In this document: in pieces, positions 1 through 6,548 of the stretch
Layout: each line of letters starts with the position of its first letter
Numbering within the stretch: the first letter of the stretch is position 1
Position numbers and translations under genes: made by a program
Notes under the pieces: model-generated
What the model saw: only the letters and a program-made list of their open reading frames with translations
Told to the model about the DNA's origin: nothing
Database searches by the model: none
From: DASXMX01 sp036794395
Lineage (GTDB): Bacteria; Planctomycetota; Phycisphaerae; Tepidisphaerales; Tepidisphaeraceae
NCBI GenBank assembly: GCA_036794395.1
Contig: DAIRGS010000178.1
Span: forward strand, 1 to 14,564
Direction of reading: 5' to 3'
Length of the DNA stretch: 14,564 nucleotides

Positions 1-92
1 CGGGTCAAGCTGAAGTCGGTCTACCCTAAAATCATTGTGTGACAGAGCACTAGTCTTAAATTGAAACTGATGCGGCAAGCCGTCACGGCTTC

Positions 93-172
93 AAAGGCAA
101 AGCCGATTTTGTGGGCAGACTCCCGATTAAAAAGGCAAACTGCCATTCTGTCGCAATTAAAAGGCAAAGCCG
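93..172. repeat. short direct repeat AAAGGCAAAGCCG
   Basis: The 13-mer AAAGGCAAAGCCG occurs at 93-105 and again at 160-172. A partial copy (AAAGGCAAACTGCC) lies between them at about 131-144. Two of the copies are preceded by the similar tracts GATTAAA and CAATTAA. Spacing is irregular (about 38 and 29 nt), so this is not a CRISPR array. Function unknown. Confidence 0.5.
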
Positions 173-176
173 GGTT

Positions 177-191
177 TGGGGCGGAGCCCCA
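177..191. repeat. GC-rich 6-bp hairpin (TGGGGC-GGA-GCCCCA)
   Basis: A perfect inverted repeat with a 3-nt loop, extendable by G-T pairs into the flanking TT/GG. No T-tract follows on either strand, so it is not a canonical terminator. It may be a member of a dispersed palindrome family, but that cannot be tested inside one window. Confidence 0.4.
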
Positions 192-448
192 GGAATAGCT
201 ACGCATAAGCCGGATGAACCATTTTAAACCAATTCTCGAACGCAACCCAGTGTCGCGTGCGGGTGTGGTCGGATTCGCAAAACTCTTTCAGTTTCCTCCG
301 GCTGATCACATTCACGACTTCACATTATGCGAAGTACCCGCCGCCAAGTCAAACAAGTCCCGTTTTGAGAACGTTCGGGACCGCCTCAATGGATTGAGAA
401 CGAGTCGGGATGAAACAATAAGCCCCTTAAGCCAGTATATTCTTCAGC

Positions 449-1018
449 TTATAGTCCTGCTGAATTCAACCACACAATAACGTCATGCGCATTCCCATCC
501 GGCGGAAACACCGGATAAAAAACGTGCCCGATCTTCCCATCCCGGATGATCATTGTCAGCCGCTTCAATAAAGTCATTCCACTGGTCGTAAAAGTCGGAA
601 GATGAAGCGCGCCCGCCAACTTGAACTGCTCATCCGACAACAACCGGAATGGCAAACGTAATCGCTCCGCCGCCTCGCGCTGGTAGGACGTACCCTGCGT
701 CGAAAGTCCAAACACATCACTCACCCCCAGTTGCTTTAGCGCGCCAAAGTGATCCCGAAATGCACAAGACTGCGGCGAACACCCCCGCGCCCCGGGAATC
801 ATGTCCCACCCCGCCGGATTCTCCACGCCCGGCTGGCCTGTCCGCGGATACGCATAGACAACCGCCCGCCCAACCAGCTTCGACAAATCAACTACAGACC
901 CATCCGTCGCCGGAAGCGGGATCGACGGAACGCGGGCCCCCACCAAGCCCCGCGCACCGCCGTCGTCCACCGGCGAGGGAATCATCGACCAATCCGGAGT
1001 TTCAATGCCGCTGCCCAT
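449..1018 (-). CDS. peroxiredoxin (AhpC/TSA family, BCP-like active site)
   Basis: Predicted cytosolic thiol peroxidase of 189 residues that would reduce H2O2 or organic peroxides. The thioredoxin-fold core starts near residue 28 (VGARVPSIPLPATDG). It continues with a YPRTGQPG strand and the cysteine motif GCSPQSCAFRDH, in which C80 aligns with the peroxidatic Cys of BCP/PrxQ proteins and C85 with the resolving Cys. The C-terminal half has LSTQ, LPFRLLSDE, LPTF and VFYPVFPP, typical of this family. About 14 residues (VENPAGWDMIPGAR) separate PG from GC, where BCP has them adjacent; I recall relatives with the same spacer. The start at 1018 has only a weak ribosome binding site, and an internal Met at 985 is possible. 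It is the last gene of the minus-strand run and lies downstream of a degraded coding fragment. There is no linked reductase. Confidence 0.85.
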   Translation of the reverse strand: MGSGIETPDWSMIPSPVDDGGARGLVGARVPSIPLPATDGSVVDLSKLVGRAVVYAYPRTGQPGVENPAGWDMIPGARGCSPQSCAFRDHFGALKQLGVSDVFGLSTQGTSYQREAAERLRLPFRLLSDEQFKLAGALHLPTFTTSGMTLLKRLTMIIRDGKIGHVFYPVFPPDGNAHDVIVWLNSAGL

Positions 1019-1021
1019 TCG

Positions 1022-1165
1022 TTAATCCATGAATACCACGGCATCCATCTTGAACCGGTCCGCCGGCTTCTTGATCTGATTCTTCGACAAACCTCTGTCA
1101 CCCTTCAGAAACATGGAACCCGCAGTCTCGCTCCCGATGATCCGACCGATGTCCGCCTGATTAAG
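1022..1165 (-). pseudogene. short coding remnant, possibly the tail of a DUF1559/H-X9-DG-type pilin-like protein
   Basis: One minus-strand frame stays open for 47 codons between two stops and reads like real protein (ADIGRIIGSETAGSMFL, then KNQIKKPADRFKMDAVVFMD). The segment QIKKPADRF...VVFMD resembles the 'I-x-x-P-[AS]-x-x-x-x-x-x-D' stretch of planctomycete prepilin-like DUF1559 proteins, in which the chain normally continues after the Asp; here a TAA follows at once. There is no good start codon or ribosome binding site upstream, and a TGA lies at 1166-1168. It sits between the small membrane protein and the peroxiredoxin gene. It is best read as a decayed fragment. The family assignment is a weak inference from memory. 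Confidence 0.3.
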
Positions 1166-1180
1166 TCAGTTGAATTGATC

Positions 1181-1507
1181 TCAAAAAAATGCGTAAAGTG
1201 CAACTACCATGATCGGCGAGGCGATCAGTCCACAGCAAGCGGCGAACACCCAACCGGTACGTTTAGGTTTGCGGATTGATCGGGTGATCGCCGCTGCGAT
1301 CGCACTCATGGGGATTCCGGCGGTCGAGATGATCGTTACGCCTCCATCCGGGTAATGTCCCATTATATAATGATAAACTGCCTCATCAAGGACGCTCGCG
1401 ATAGCCACGCCAGCAATCGCTGCAACAAGAAATGCGGTCCAGAAAACGACAGCTGTTGATCCTGCTGGCGTCGTATTCTGAGGCGTCTGGTAATCAATCG
1501 TGTCCAT
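1181..1507 (-). CDS. small three-helix membrane protein, unknown function
   Basis: A 108-residue protein with a polar N-terminus (about 1-18) and three hydrophobic segments: about 19-41 (VVFWTAFLVAAIAGVAIASV), about 56-77 (TIISTAGIPMSAIAAAI) and about 85-108 (GWVFAACCGLIASPIMVVALYAFF). A short basic loop, RSIRKPKR, lies between segments 2 and 3, which suggests that loop is cytoplasmic. The ATG at 1507 has GAGG a few bases upstream. The gene starts 64 nt after ddl on the same strand, so it could be the last gene of the mur transcript. It is not FtsQ: it lacks the long periplasmic POTRA region expected next to ddl in classical clusters. I do not recognise a family. Confidence 0.55.
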   Translation of the reverse strand: MDTIDYQTPQNTTPAGSTAVVFWTAFLVAAIAGVAIASVLDEAVYHYIMGHYPDGGVTIISTAGIPMSAIAAAITRSIRKPKRTGWVFAACCGLIASPIMVVALYAFF

Positions 1508-1571
1508 CAGCCTCGCCGTATCCCCTCGCGGTGGCCATCCGGCTTTCTTGATCGCTCAAACGCTGGACCGG

Positions 1572-2486
1572 TCAGGCGCCTTTGTGCCGCCCGCACGCTC
1601 TCCGTACCAGCCGATCCACGAGCGGCCCAAACCCAATCCCCCCATGATTCGCCGCCTCCGGCAGCAAGCTTTTCGGCGTGAACCCCGGCAAAGTATTGAT
1701 CTCCAGCAGATACGGCCGCTTGGTTTGTTCATCGATCATGATGTCTACCCGAGCCAGATCCCGCGCCCCGACAACCTGATTGGCTTTACGTGCCAACTCG
1801 CGGCACTCTTCGATGACGGATGACTCAAGCCCCGTATTAAACCGGTGCTCGGTATCGTTGGCTTTGTACTTTGCGTGGTAATCGAAAAACTCACTTTTGG
1901 GCACGATTCGAATCGGCGCGAGCGGCTTTTCCTCCAGCAAACCGACCGTCAGCTCCGGCCCGCTGATGAACTGCTCGACCAGCGCCCGGCCATGTCGCGA
2001 CACGACTTTTTCCATCGATTCGCGCGCCTGGGCGGGTAATTCAGCCGGGGCTTTGCAGAGGTAGACGTCGATGCTGCTGCCGCTGGAGATGGCTTTGACG
2101 ACGCAGGAGTAATCGATTTCTGGAAAGGGCCGGTCCTCGGCAGTGACTACGCGGTATTTGGGCGTGGGCAGCCCGGCGGCTTCCCACGCCTGCTTGGTTG
2201 CGACTTTATCCATCCCAAGCCGTGATGCTTTCGAGCCTGATCCGACGAAGGGGAGATTGCGCTGCTCGAGGATCTCCTGCAATTCCCCGCTCTCGCCAAA
2301 TTGGCCGTGAAGAACCGGAAAGATGACGTCGGCGGGGCGGTCGAGTCCCGACAGGTCCGTCGGCGACACATCGCTGCCGAATACCTCATGCCCCATCGAC
2401 ATCAACCCGTCGATGACGGCCTTACCGCTCACCAAACTCACTTCGCGCTCAGCGCTCGGCCCGCCGTAAAGAACCGTCACTCGCAT
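1572..2486 (-). CDS. ddl: D-alanine--D-alanine ligase
   Basis: ATP-grasp enzyme joining two D-Ala molecules for the peptidoglycan stem peptide. Length is 304 residues, usual for DdlB. Visible motifs are LYGGPSAEREVSLVSG near the N-terminus (E15 matches the D-Ala-1-binding Glu), VLHGQFGESG (59-67), VVKAISSGSSIDV (129-141; the ATP-lid Ser-Ser region, with SGSSIDV where many enzymes have EGSSVGV), FFDYHAKY (200-207, with the Tyr of the catalytic triad), RVDIM (246-250) and LLEINTLPGF (260-269, metal ligands). The start is the ATG at 2486, preceded by AAAGG. The frame stays open further upstream to 2564, but that extension is only a translated dispersed repeat. It follows murB by 147 nt on the same strand. 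Confidence 0.95.
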   Translation of the reverse strand: MRVTVLYGGPSAEREVSLVSGKAVIDGLMSMGHEVFGSDVSPTDLSGLDRPADVIFPVLHGQFGESGELQEILEQRNLPFVGSGSKASRLGMDKVATKQAWEAAGLPTPKYRVVTAEDRPFPEIDYSCVVKAISSGSSIDVYLCKAPAELPAQARESMEKVVSRHGRALVEQFISGPELTVGLLEEKPLAPIRIVPKSEFFDYHAKYKANDTEHRFNTGLESSVIEECRELARKANQVVGARDLARVDIMIDEQTKRPYLLEINTLPGFTPKSLLPEAANHGGIGFGPLVDRLVRRACGRHKGA

Positions 2487-2509
2487 CGGAAGCCTTTCAA
2501 AACATAATC

Positions 2510-2613
2510 GCCACAGATGGACACAGATGAACACAGATGAAGAAAAGGCACTCAGGCCGGTCAAAGCCTTGATGTCTTGCCTTTATCTGTGTTTATCTGT
2601 GTTCATCTGTGGC
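2510..2613. repeat. inverted dispersed repeat (period-10 CACAGATGAA units) between murB and ddl
   Basis: Two arms, 2510-2550 and 2578-2613, are imperfect inverted copies built from a 10-nt unit (ACAGATGAAC and variants with GG or TA), starting from GCCACAGATG and ending in AAGGCA. The arms are separated by about 27 nt and could fold into a stem of roughly 30 bp in the mur transcript. Translated, the arm gives the 'VFICVHLW' string that spuriously extends ddl upstream and also appears on the opposite strand. I know similar CACAGATGAACACAGATGAA repeats as dispersed intergenic elements in planctomycete-like genomes. A second copy is at 14123-14222. Confidence 0.85.
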
Positions 2614-2633
2614 AATACTCTTTGCCGGAGGAG

Positions 2634-3551
2634 CTACGACCAGATCTTCACTTCGCTTTCGAGGTGGATCTCGTTTTTCTCGTAGACTTTCTCGCGGATG
2701 ATCTTCACGAGCTTGAGCACGTCGTCGGCTTTGCATCCGGGGTGGGCGATGATGAAATTGGCGTGTTTGTCGCTGACTTCGGCGCCGCCGACCCGCATGC
2801 CTTTGAGCCCCGCCTGGTCAATCAGCGCCCCAGCGCTCAGCCCGCGCGGGTTCTTAAAAATGCACCCGGCGTTCTTGGCATTCAGCGGCTGGCTGTTCCG
2901 CTTATACATCCAGATTTCCTTGGTCCGCTTCATGATCCGCTCGGGATCTTCTTCCTCGAGCTCCAGCGTGGCGCCGAGAATGAAAGGCGCGGAAATATTC
3001 GTGGAGCGGTATTCGAACACCAGATCGTCCTTGGTGCGTTCGAACGTGGTCCCGGCCGAGTCCATCACCTGCACGTTTGTCACGCGCGAGCCGATGTCGC
3101 CGAACTTGCCGCCGCAATTCATTCGAATGCCGCCGCCCACGGTGCCAGGGATGCCGGCGAGGCTTTCAATGCCCGCCAGGCCTTGGCGGACGGTTCGAAG
3201 AATCAGCTTTTGGAGATCGACTCCAGCGCCAACCTCCAGGATGTTCTGTTCGAACTTCACCCGACGCCAATATTCGTGATCGAGCTTGAAGACCGCGCCG
3301 TTCACCCCGGCATCGCTCACAAGAAGGTTTGCGCCCAGGCCAAGCACATAGATGGGGATATCGTTTTCCGCGCAGCGCTGGGCCGCCTCGGCCAGCTCCT
3401 CGGGGTTGCGCGGCTGGATATACCACTTGGCGGGGCCGCCAATTTTGAACCACGTCTTGGGTTGAAGCGGGACGTTCTCTGTCACGACCTCTTCGAGGCC
3501 GGCAAACGGGTTGGAAGTTCCAATTCGCATCGTCGCTGCCGAAGACATCAT
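2634..3551 (-). CDS. murB: UDP-N-acetylenolpyruvoylglucosamine reductase MurB
   Basis: FAD- and NADPH-dependent enzyme that reduces UDP-GlcNAc-enolpyruvate to UDP-MurNAc in the cytosol. Length is 305 residues, typical of the short type II MurB. Motifs: TWFKIGGPA (33-41), VLGLGANLLVSD (69-80, FAD pyrophosphate binding), GIPGTVGGGIRMNCGG (133-148), FEYRSTN (179-185, with conserved Arg), NAGCIFKNP (227-235), AGLKGMRVGGAEVSDKHANFI (247-267) and HLESEV (296-301, catalytic Glu). Most MurB enzymes have Ser as the proton donor in the G-S-x-F-K-N-P motif; here that position is Cys230. The start codon overlaps the murC stop (ATGATG, 4-bp ATGA overlap), indicating translational coupling; a second Met follows directly. 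Confidence 0.95.
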   Translation of the reverse strand: MMSSAATMRIGTSNPFAGLEEVVTENVPLQPKTWFKIGGPAKWYIQPRNPEELAEAAQRCAENDIPIYVLGLGANLLVSDAGVNGAVFKLDHEYWRRVKFEQNILEVGAGVDLQKLILRTVRQGLAGIESLAGIPGTVGGGIRMNCGGKFGDIGSRVTNVQVMDSAGTTFERTKDDLVFEYRSTNISAPFILGATLELEEEDPERIMKRTKEIWMYKRNSQPLNAKNAGCIFKNPRGLSAGALIDQAGLKGMRVGGAEVSDKHANFIIAHPGCKADDVLKLVKIIREKVYEKNEIHLESEVKIWS

Positions 3552-5029
3552 ATTACCCCCTGCTGCGCCAGGTCGCGGCCGATTTCCCAGACATTCCCCG
3601 CGCCCATCGTGACCAGCAGGTCCCCGCGGCGCAAGTCATTCTTTAGATACTCAACGATCTGCTCGAACGTTGGAATGTGAACGGCTCTTTGTCCGTTTCG
3701 CTTAATCCGAGCAACCAAATCCGTCGCGCTGACGCGTTGCCGTTCGGCTTCGCTGTCGCGAACGAAGTAAATATCGGTAATCACTGTCTGTTCCGCGTCG
3801 GTAAAGCTGCCGGCAAATTCGTCCAGCAGAAACCGCGTCCGGCTGTGCTGATGCGGCTGAAATACGCAGATCAGGCGTTTGGGATCGTACTTTTGCCGAA
3901 GTGCGCGGAGGGTAGTTCGAACCTCAGTCGGATGATGGCCATAGTCGTCGACGATGATCGCGTCGTTGAACTCTCCCACTTCCATCATCCGCCGATCGAC
4001 CCCACCGAAATCGCCCAGGGCCTCGGCGGCGTGGGCGGGATCAATCCCGCACGCGGCGCTGGCGGCGACGGCCATGACCGCATCAAAGAGGTTATGTTCG
4101 CCGGCCACCGACAACTTGAGTTGGCCCGAGGGTTTGCCGCGGAACCTTACATCGCCGCGGTAGCAACCTTTATCGATTCCCGTGACCGTGGCCGACCAAT
4201 CGGCTTGTTCGCCGACGGCAATCCCTTGCACGGGAGTAATAAGGCCCGCAAGTGCCTTGCGGACGCGGGTGTCGGTGGCATTGGCAAGGATCAGCCCATC
4301 AGCCGGCACCAGACTCGCGAATCGACGGAACGATTCGATGATCTCGTCCAGATCCTTGTAGCAATCCAGATGATCGGCCTCGATGTTGGTGATCGCGGCA
4401 ATGCGCGGGCGGAGGTTGTGAAAGCTGCGATCGAACTCGCACGCCTCGGCGATGAACGCCCGGCCCTTGCCCGATCGGCTTCCGCCGCCCAGTTGGGGTA
4501 CGGTTCCGCCCACCACAAAGCTCGGATCGCCACCGCATCGAAGCAGGGCGTAAGCGGTCATGGCCGTGGTGGTCGATTTGCCGTGCGTGCCGGCGATTGC
4601 GACGCCCAGCCGCTCCTGCATGACCTGGCCCAAAAGCTCGGCATATTTAATTGTCCGAAGCCCGTATCGCCCGGCGGCCTGGAATTCAGGATTGGTATCT
4701 TTCACCGCGGCCGTGCGAACCACCAGATCGATATCGCGATTCAGAAGCTCGCCCATCTGGCCCCGGCTGATCTGCGCGCCGTGCTTGGTCAATTCAATTG
4801 TTTGCGCATTCGGCTTCGGCTCCGACCCCGTGACGACCGCCCCGATGTCCAGCAGCATGCGCGCCAGGCCATTCATCCCGCTGCCGCCAATGCCGATGAA
4901 GTGAACCCGCCGCCCTGTGAACCGGCTCACCGATGGTTCAGTTTGGTGCTGATTTTGAGATGCGACGCCGCTACCCCCTCGCGCGTCCGTTCGCAACTCG
5001 TTCAAGGCATTCTCCATTGCCGGCCGCAT
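3548..5029 (-). CDS. murC: UDP-N-acetylmuramate--L-alanine ligase MurC
   Basis: ATP-dependent ligase adding L-Ala to UDP-MurNAc. About 493 residues, with about 40 more N-terminal residues than the minimal enzyme. Three Mur-ligase domains are visible: an N-terminal UDP-binding domain with VHFIGIGGSGMNGLA (about 42-56), a central ATPase domain with AGTHGKSTTT (about 146-155), EACEFDRSF and TNIEADHLD (about 214-222), and a C-terminal domain with DDYGHHPTEV (about 361-370) and VFQPHQHSRT (about 389-398). EACEFDRSF stands where proteobacterial MurC has EADESDGSF. I chose the ATG at 5029 because GAGGTG lies four bases before it; ATGs at 5041 and 5017 are in frame. The stop overlaps murB; murG lies 125 nt upstream across an inverted repeat. 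Confidence 0.95.
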   Translation of the reverse strand: MRPAMENALNELRTDARGGSGVASQNQHQTEPSVSRFTGRRVHFIGIGGSGMNGLARMLLDIGAVVTGSEPKPNAQTIELTKHGAQISRGQMGELLNRDIDLVVRTAAVKDTNPEFQAAGRYGLRTIKYAELLGQVMQERLGVAIAGTHGKSTTTAMTAYALLRCGGDPSFVVGGTVPQLGGGSRSGKGRAFIAEACEFDRSFHNLRPRIAAITNIEADHLDCYKDLDEIIESFRRFASLVPADGLILANATDTRVRKALAGLITPVQGIAVGEQADWSATVTGIDKGCYRGDVRFRGKPSGQLKLSVAGEHNLFDAVMAVAASAACGIDPAHAAEALGDFGGVDRRMMEVGEFNDAIIVDDYGHHPTEVRTTLRALRQKYDPKRLICVFQPHQHSRTRFLLDEFAGSFTDAEQTVITDIYFVRDSEAERQRVSATDLVARIKRNGQRAVHIPTFEQIVEYLKNDLRRGDLLVTMGAGNVWEIGRDLAQQGVI

Positions 5030-5063
5030 CCTACACCTCATTGAGCGTTACGCAAAGCCCGGT

Positions 5064-5154
5064 GAGAATTGATAATGGAAAATTGAAAATTGAAAATGAC
5101 AGAGGGACCGACGCTCCCCATTTTCCATTTTCCATTTTCAATTCTCCATTTTCC
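5064..5154. repeat. A/T-rich inverted dispersed repeat (GGAAAATTGAAAATTG type) between murG and murC
   Basis: The murG-murC gap is almost entirely this element. One arm at 5064-5098 is a run of GAAAATTG/GGAAAAT units; the other arm at about 5119-5154 is its inverted counterpart (ATTTTCCATTTTCC...). About 20 nt pair with one mismatch between GAGAATTGATAATGGAAAAT and the far arm. The repeat ends exactly against the murG stop codon. Its low GC contrasts sharply with the GC-rich genes on each side. I know comparable GAAAATTGAAAATTGA repeats as dispersed intergenic elements in other bacteria. It would form a hairpin in the mur transcript. Confidence 0.8.
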
Positions 5155-6279
5155 TCATCGGCTTGTTCGCGCGAGCTCTATAACGAGTTGCGCGACATTT
5201 CCCGCTGCATCGGATTTGCCGAGATGACGGGCGGCCTGCGACATCGCGCGCCGTTTATCCACATCATAAAGCAGCGGCTCAATCACCGGCCGCAGCTTCT
5301 GCGCGTTCAACCGCGCATCCTTCTCATCATCCACCAATACAGCCGCGCCCGCTTCCGCCAGAACTTTGGCGTTGGCCCGCTGGTGCATATCCCTATGGTA
5401 CGGATAAGGCAGCAGGATCGACGGAACCCCGCACGCGGTCAGCTCCGCGCAGCTGCTCGCCCCCGATCGACTGATGGCCAGATCCGCCACCGCCCAGACG
5501 TCCGCCATCGCGGGTGTAAAGTCGATGATCACCGCCGGCGTATCAATCTCCCGATACCCCGCCCGCACCGCCGCGGCATGGTCCCGGCCCGATAAGTGCA
5601 AAATCTGCCACCCCCGAAGCGTGATTTCCCCAAGCATGCTCAGCACCCCTTCATTCACCGTCTGAGCCCCAAGTGAAGCGCCGGTAACAACCAGCGTATT
5701 CACCGCCGGATCGAGCCCCAGCCGCGCCGCCGCCTGATCTCGCGGCGGCAAATGACGAATGTCCCCGCGGATCGGGCATCCCGTCACTTTCAGCTTGCCC
5801 CGTAGCGATGCCTCGACGTGCTCGGCCGTCTGCACGAACTGGCAGCACACCACCCCGGCCCGTTTCATCAACAATTGATTGGCCTCCCCCGGGATGACAT
5901 CGGGGTTGAGCAGTGCCGTGGGCACCTTCTTCCCCGCCGCCATTCGCACCGCCAGGCCCGCCGCGTAACCGCCCAGCCCCAGCACCGCCCCGGGTTTCCG
6001 CTCGCGGATGATCCGCCGGACCACGTCCCAGGTTTCCCGCAGCGCCTTGGCAAACCGCAGCGTCCCACTGATTGACTTCTTCCAAGGAATTACCGGCTGA
6101 GGAATAAACTCAAATCCCGTCGGCTCCAGAATGACCCGATCGATCTCCCGGGTCGTGCACAAAAACACCGGCTTCATCTCCGGCGCGATCTCCCGCAGCG
6201 CCTCCGCCACGGCAATGCCCGGATACAAGTGCCCCCCCGTCCCGCCACCCGCTAATAAGATTGTCATGAGTTCCGACAT
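5155..6279 (-). CDS. murG: UDP-GlcNAc:undecaprenyl-PP-MurNAc-pentapeptide GlcNAc transferase MurG
   Basis: GT28 glycosyltransferase that turns lipid I into lipid II on the inner membrane face. 374 residues. The N-terminal Rossmann loop is LLAGGGTGGHLYPGIAVAEAL (8-28), the first signature of the family. GAVLGLGGYAAG (97-108) matches the second glycine-rich loop. The C-terminal, UDP-GlcNAc-binding domain has VTGASLGAQTVN (198-209, family consensus GGSQGAxxxN), ISRSGASSCAELTACGVP (269-286, with the conserved Glu) and YPYHRDMHQRANA (292-304, conserved HQ). The usual HEQN segment is replaced by LLNPDVIPG (123-131). The start may be 6279 or the in-frame ATG at 6267, where MTILLAGGG begins; neither has a strong ribosome binding site. 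It is the first gene of the mur block, 386 nt from the upstream gene. Confidence 0.93.
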   Translation of the reverse strand: MSELMTILLAGGGTGGHLYPGIAVAEALREIAPEMKPVFLCTTREIDRVILEPTGFEFIPQPVIPWKKSISGTLRFAKALRETWDVVRRIIRERKPGAVLGLGGYAAGLAVRMAAGKKVPTALLNPDVIPGEANQLLMKRAGVVCCQFVQTAEHVEASLRGKLKVTGCPIRGDIRHLPPRDQAAARLGLDPAVNTLVVTGASLGAQTVNEGVLSMLGEITLRGWQILHLSGRDHAAAVRAGYREIDTPAVIIDFTPAMADVWAVADLAISRSGASSCAELTACGVPSILLPYPYHRDMHQRANAKVLAEAGAAVLVDDEKDARLNAQKLRPVIEPLLYDVDKRRAMSQAARHLGKSDAAGNVAQLVIELARTSR

Positions 6280-6291
6280 CAGAGACGTAAC

Positions 6292-6342
6292 TTATCGGCA
6301 TGCAAGGGCCTTGGGTACCTCATCCTTATCCCACGCCGATAA
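6292..6342 (-). promoter_or_regulatory. inverted repeat just upstream of murG
   Basis: Arms TTATCGGCATG (6292-6302) and CACGCCGATAA (6332-6342) are complementary at 10 of 11 positions, with about 29 nt between them, and end 13 nt from the murG start at 6279. The layout suits an operator or a leader-RNA hairpin, but no regulator is evident and chance is possible. Confidence 0.3.
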
Positions 6343-6389
6343 TCCCGCCCCCCACGTGGCCGTAATCCCGCGCGCCACATTGTCCTGCC

Positions 6390-6422
6390 CCCTCTCCCCC
6401 CGGAGAGGGTTGGGGTGAGGGC
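6390..6422. repeat. REP-like palindrome, copy 1
   Basis: CCCTCTCC and GGAGAGGG (8-bp stem, 4-nt C loop, 6390-6409), followed by TTGGGGTGAGGGCG. Its reverse complement matches the layout of the second copy at 6549-6588. Palindromes of this CCCTCTCC/GGAGAGGG type with a CCTCACCCC side arm are common dispersed intergenic repeats in GC-rich bacteria. It has no T-tract, so it is not a standard terminator. Confidence 0.6.
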
Positions 6423-6548
6423 GAATGCCAGGCGCTATTCATTCCCAGACAGCATCATTCCCCGTTGTCGAGCTTACTTGGCTCTGTCCCTTCCTTACAA
6501 AGTCATGTTTGCAAACGCGCTGGGAAATTGCAGGCGCTTTACGTACGC

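Larger units (their letters stand above)
1..448. other. gene-free region with small hairpins and short repeats
   Basis: I find no convincing gene here. The open frames on either strand have no start context or recognisable domain. The stretch contains a 6-bp hairpin at 77-91 (AAGCCG/CGGCTT), three copies of an AAGGC-centred motif (93-172), a GGGGC/GCCCC hairpin at 177-191, and a GTCCCG/CGGGAC inverted pair near 356-381. It lies downstream of the minus-strand peroxiredoxin gene, so it is its 3' flank. No T-tract terminator is visible there. Confidence 0.5.

Noticed and set aside
214..480. 88-codon plus-strand frame at the left edge
   Set aside because: No ribosome site, no domain, and its end overlaps the peroxiredoxin gene.
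2487..2564. N-terminal extension of ddl by 26 residues
   Set aside because: The extension is a translation of the dispersed repeat; the conserved Ddl start and an AAAGG ribosome site place the start at 2486.
2510..2613. Possible CRISPR-like array (regular short repeats)
   Set aside because: The unit is 10 nt with no spacers and the arms are inverted, not direct repeats with unique spacers; no cas genes.
2577..3680. 367-codon open frame on the plus strand
   Set aside because: Antisense to murB; its N-terminus is the translated CACAGATGAA repeat. No ribosome site or protein-like composition.
3677..5044. 455-codon open frame on the plus strand
   Set aside because: It is exactly antiparallel to murC, whose motifs are unmistakable. 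Long open antisense frames are expected in GC-rich coding DNA, and this one has no recognisable domain.
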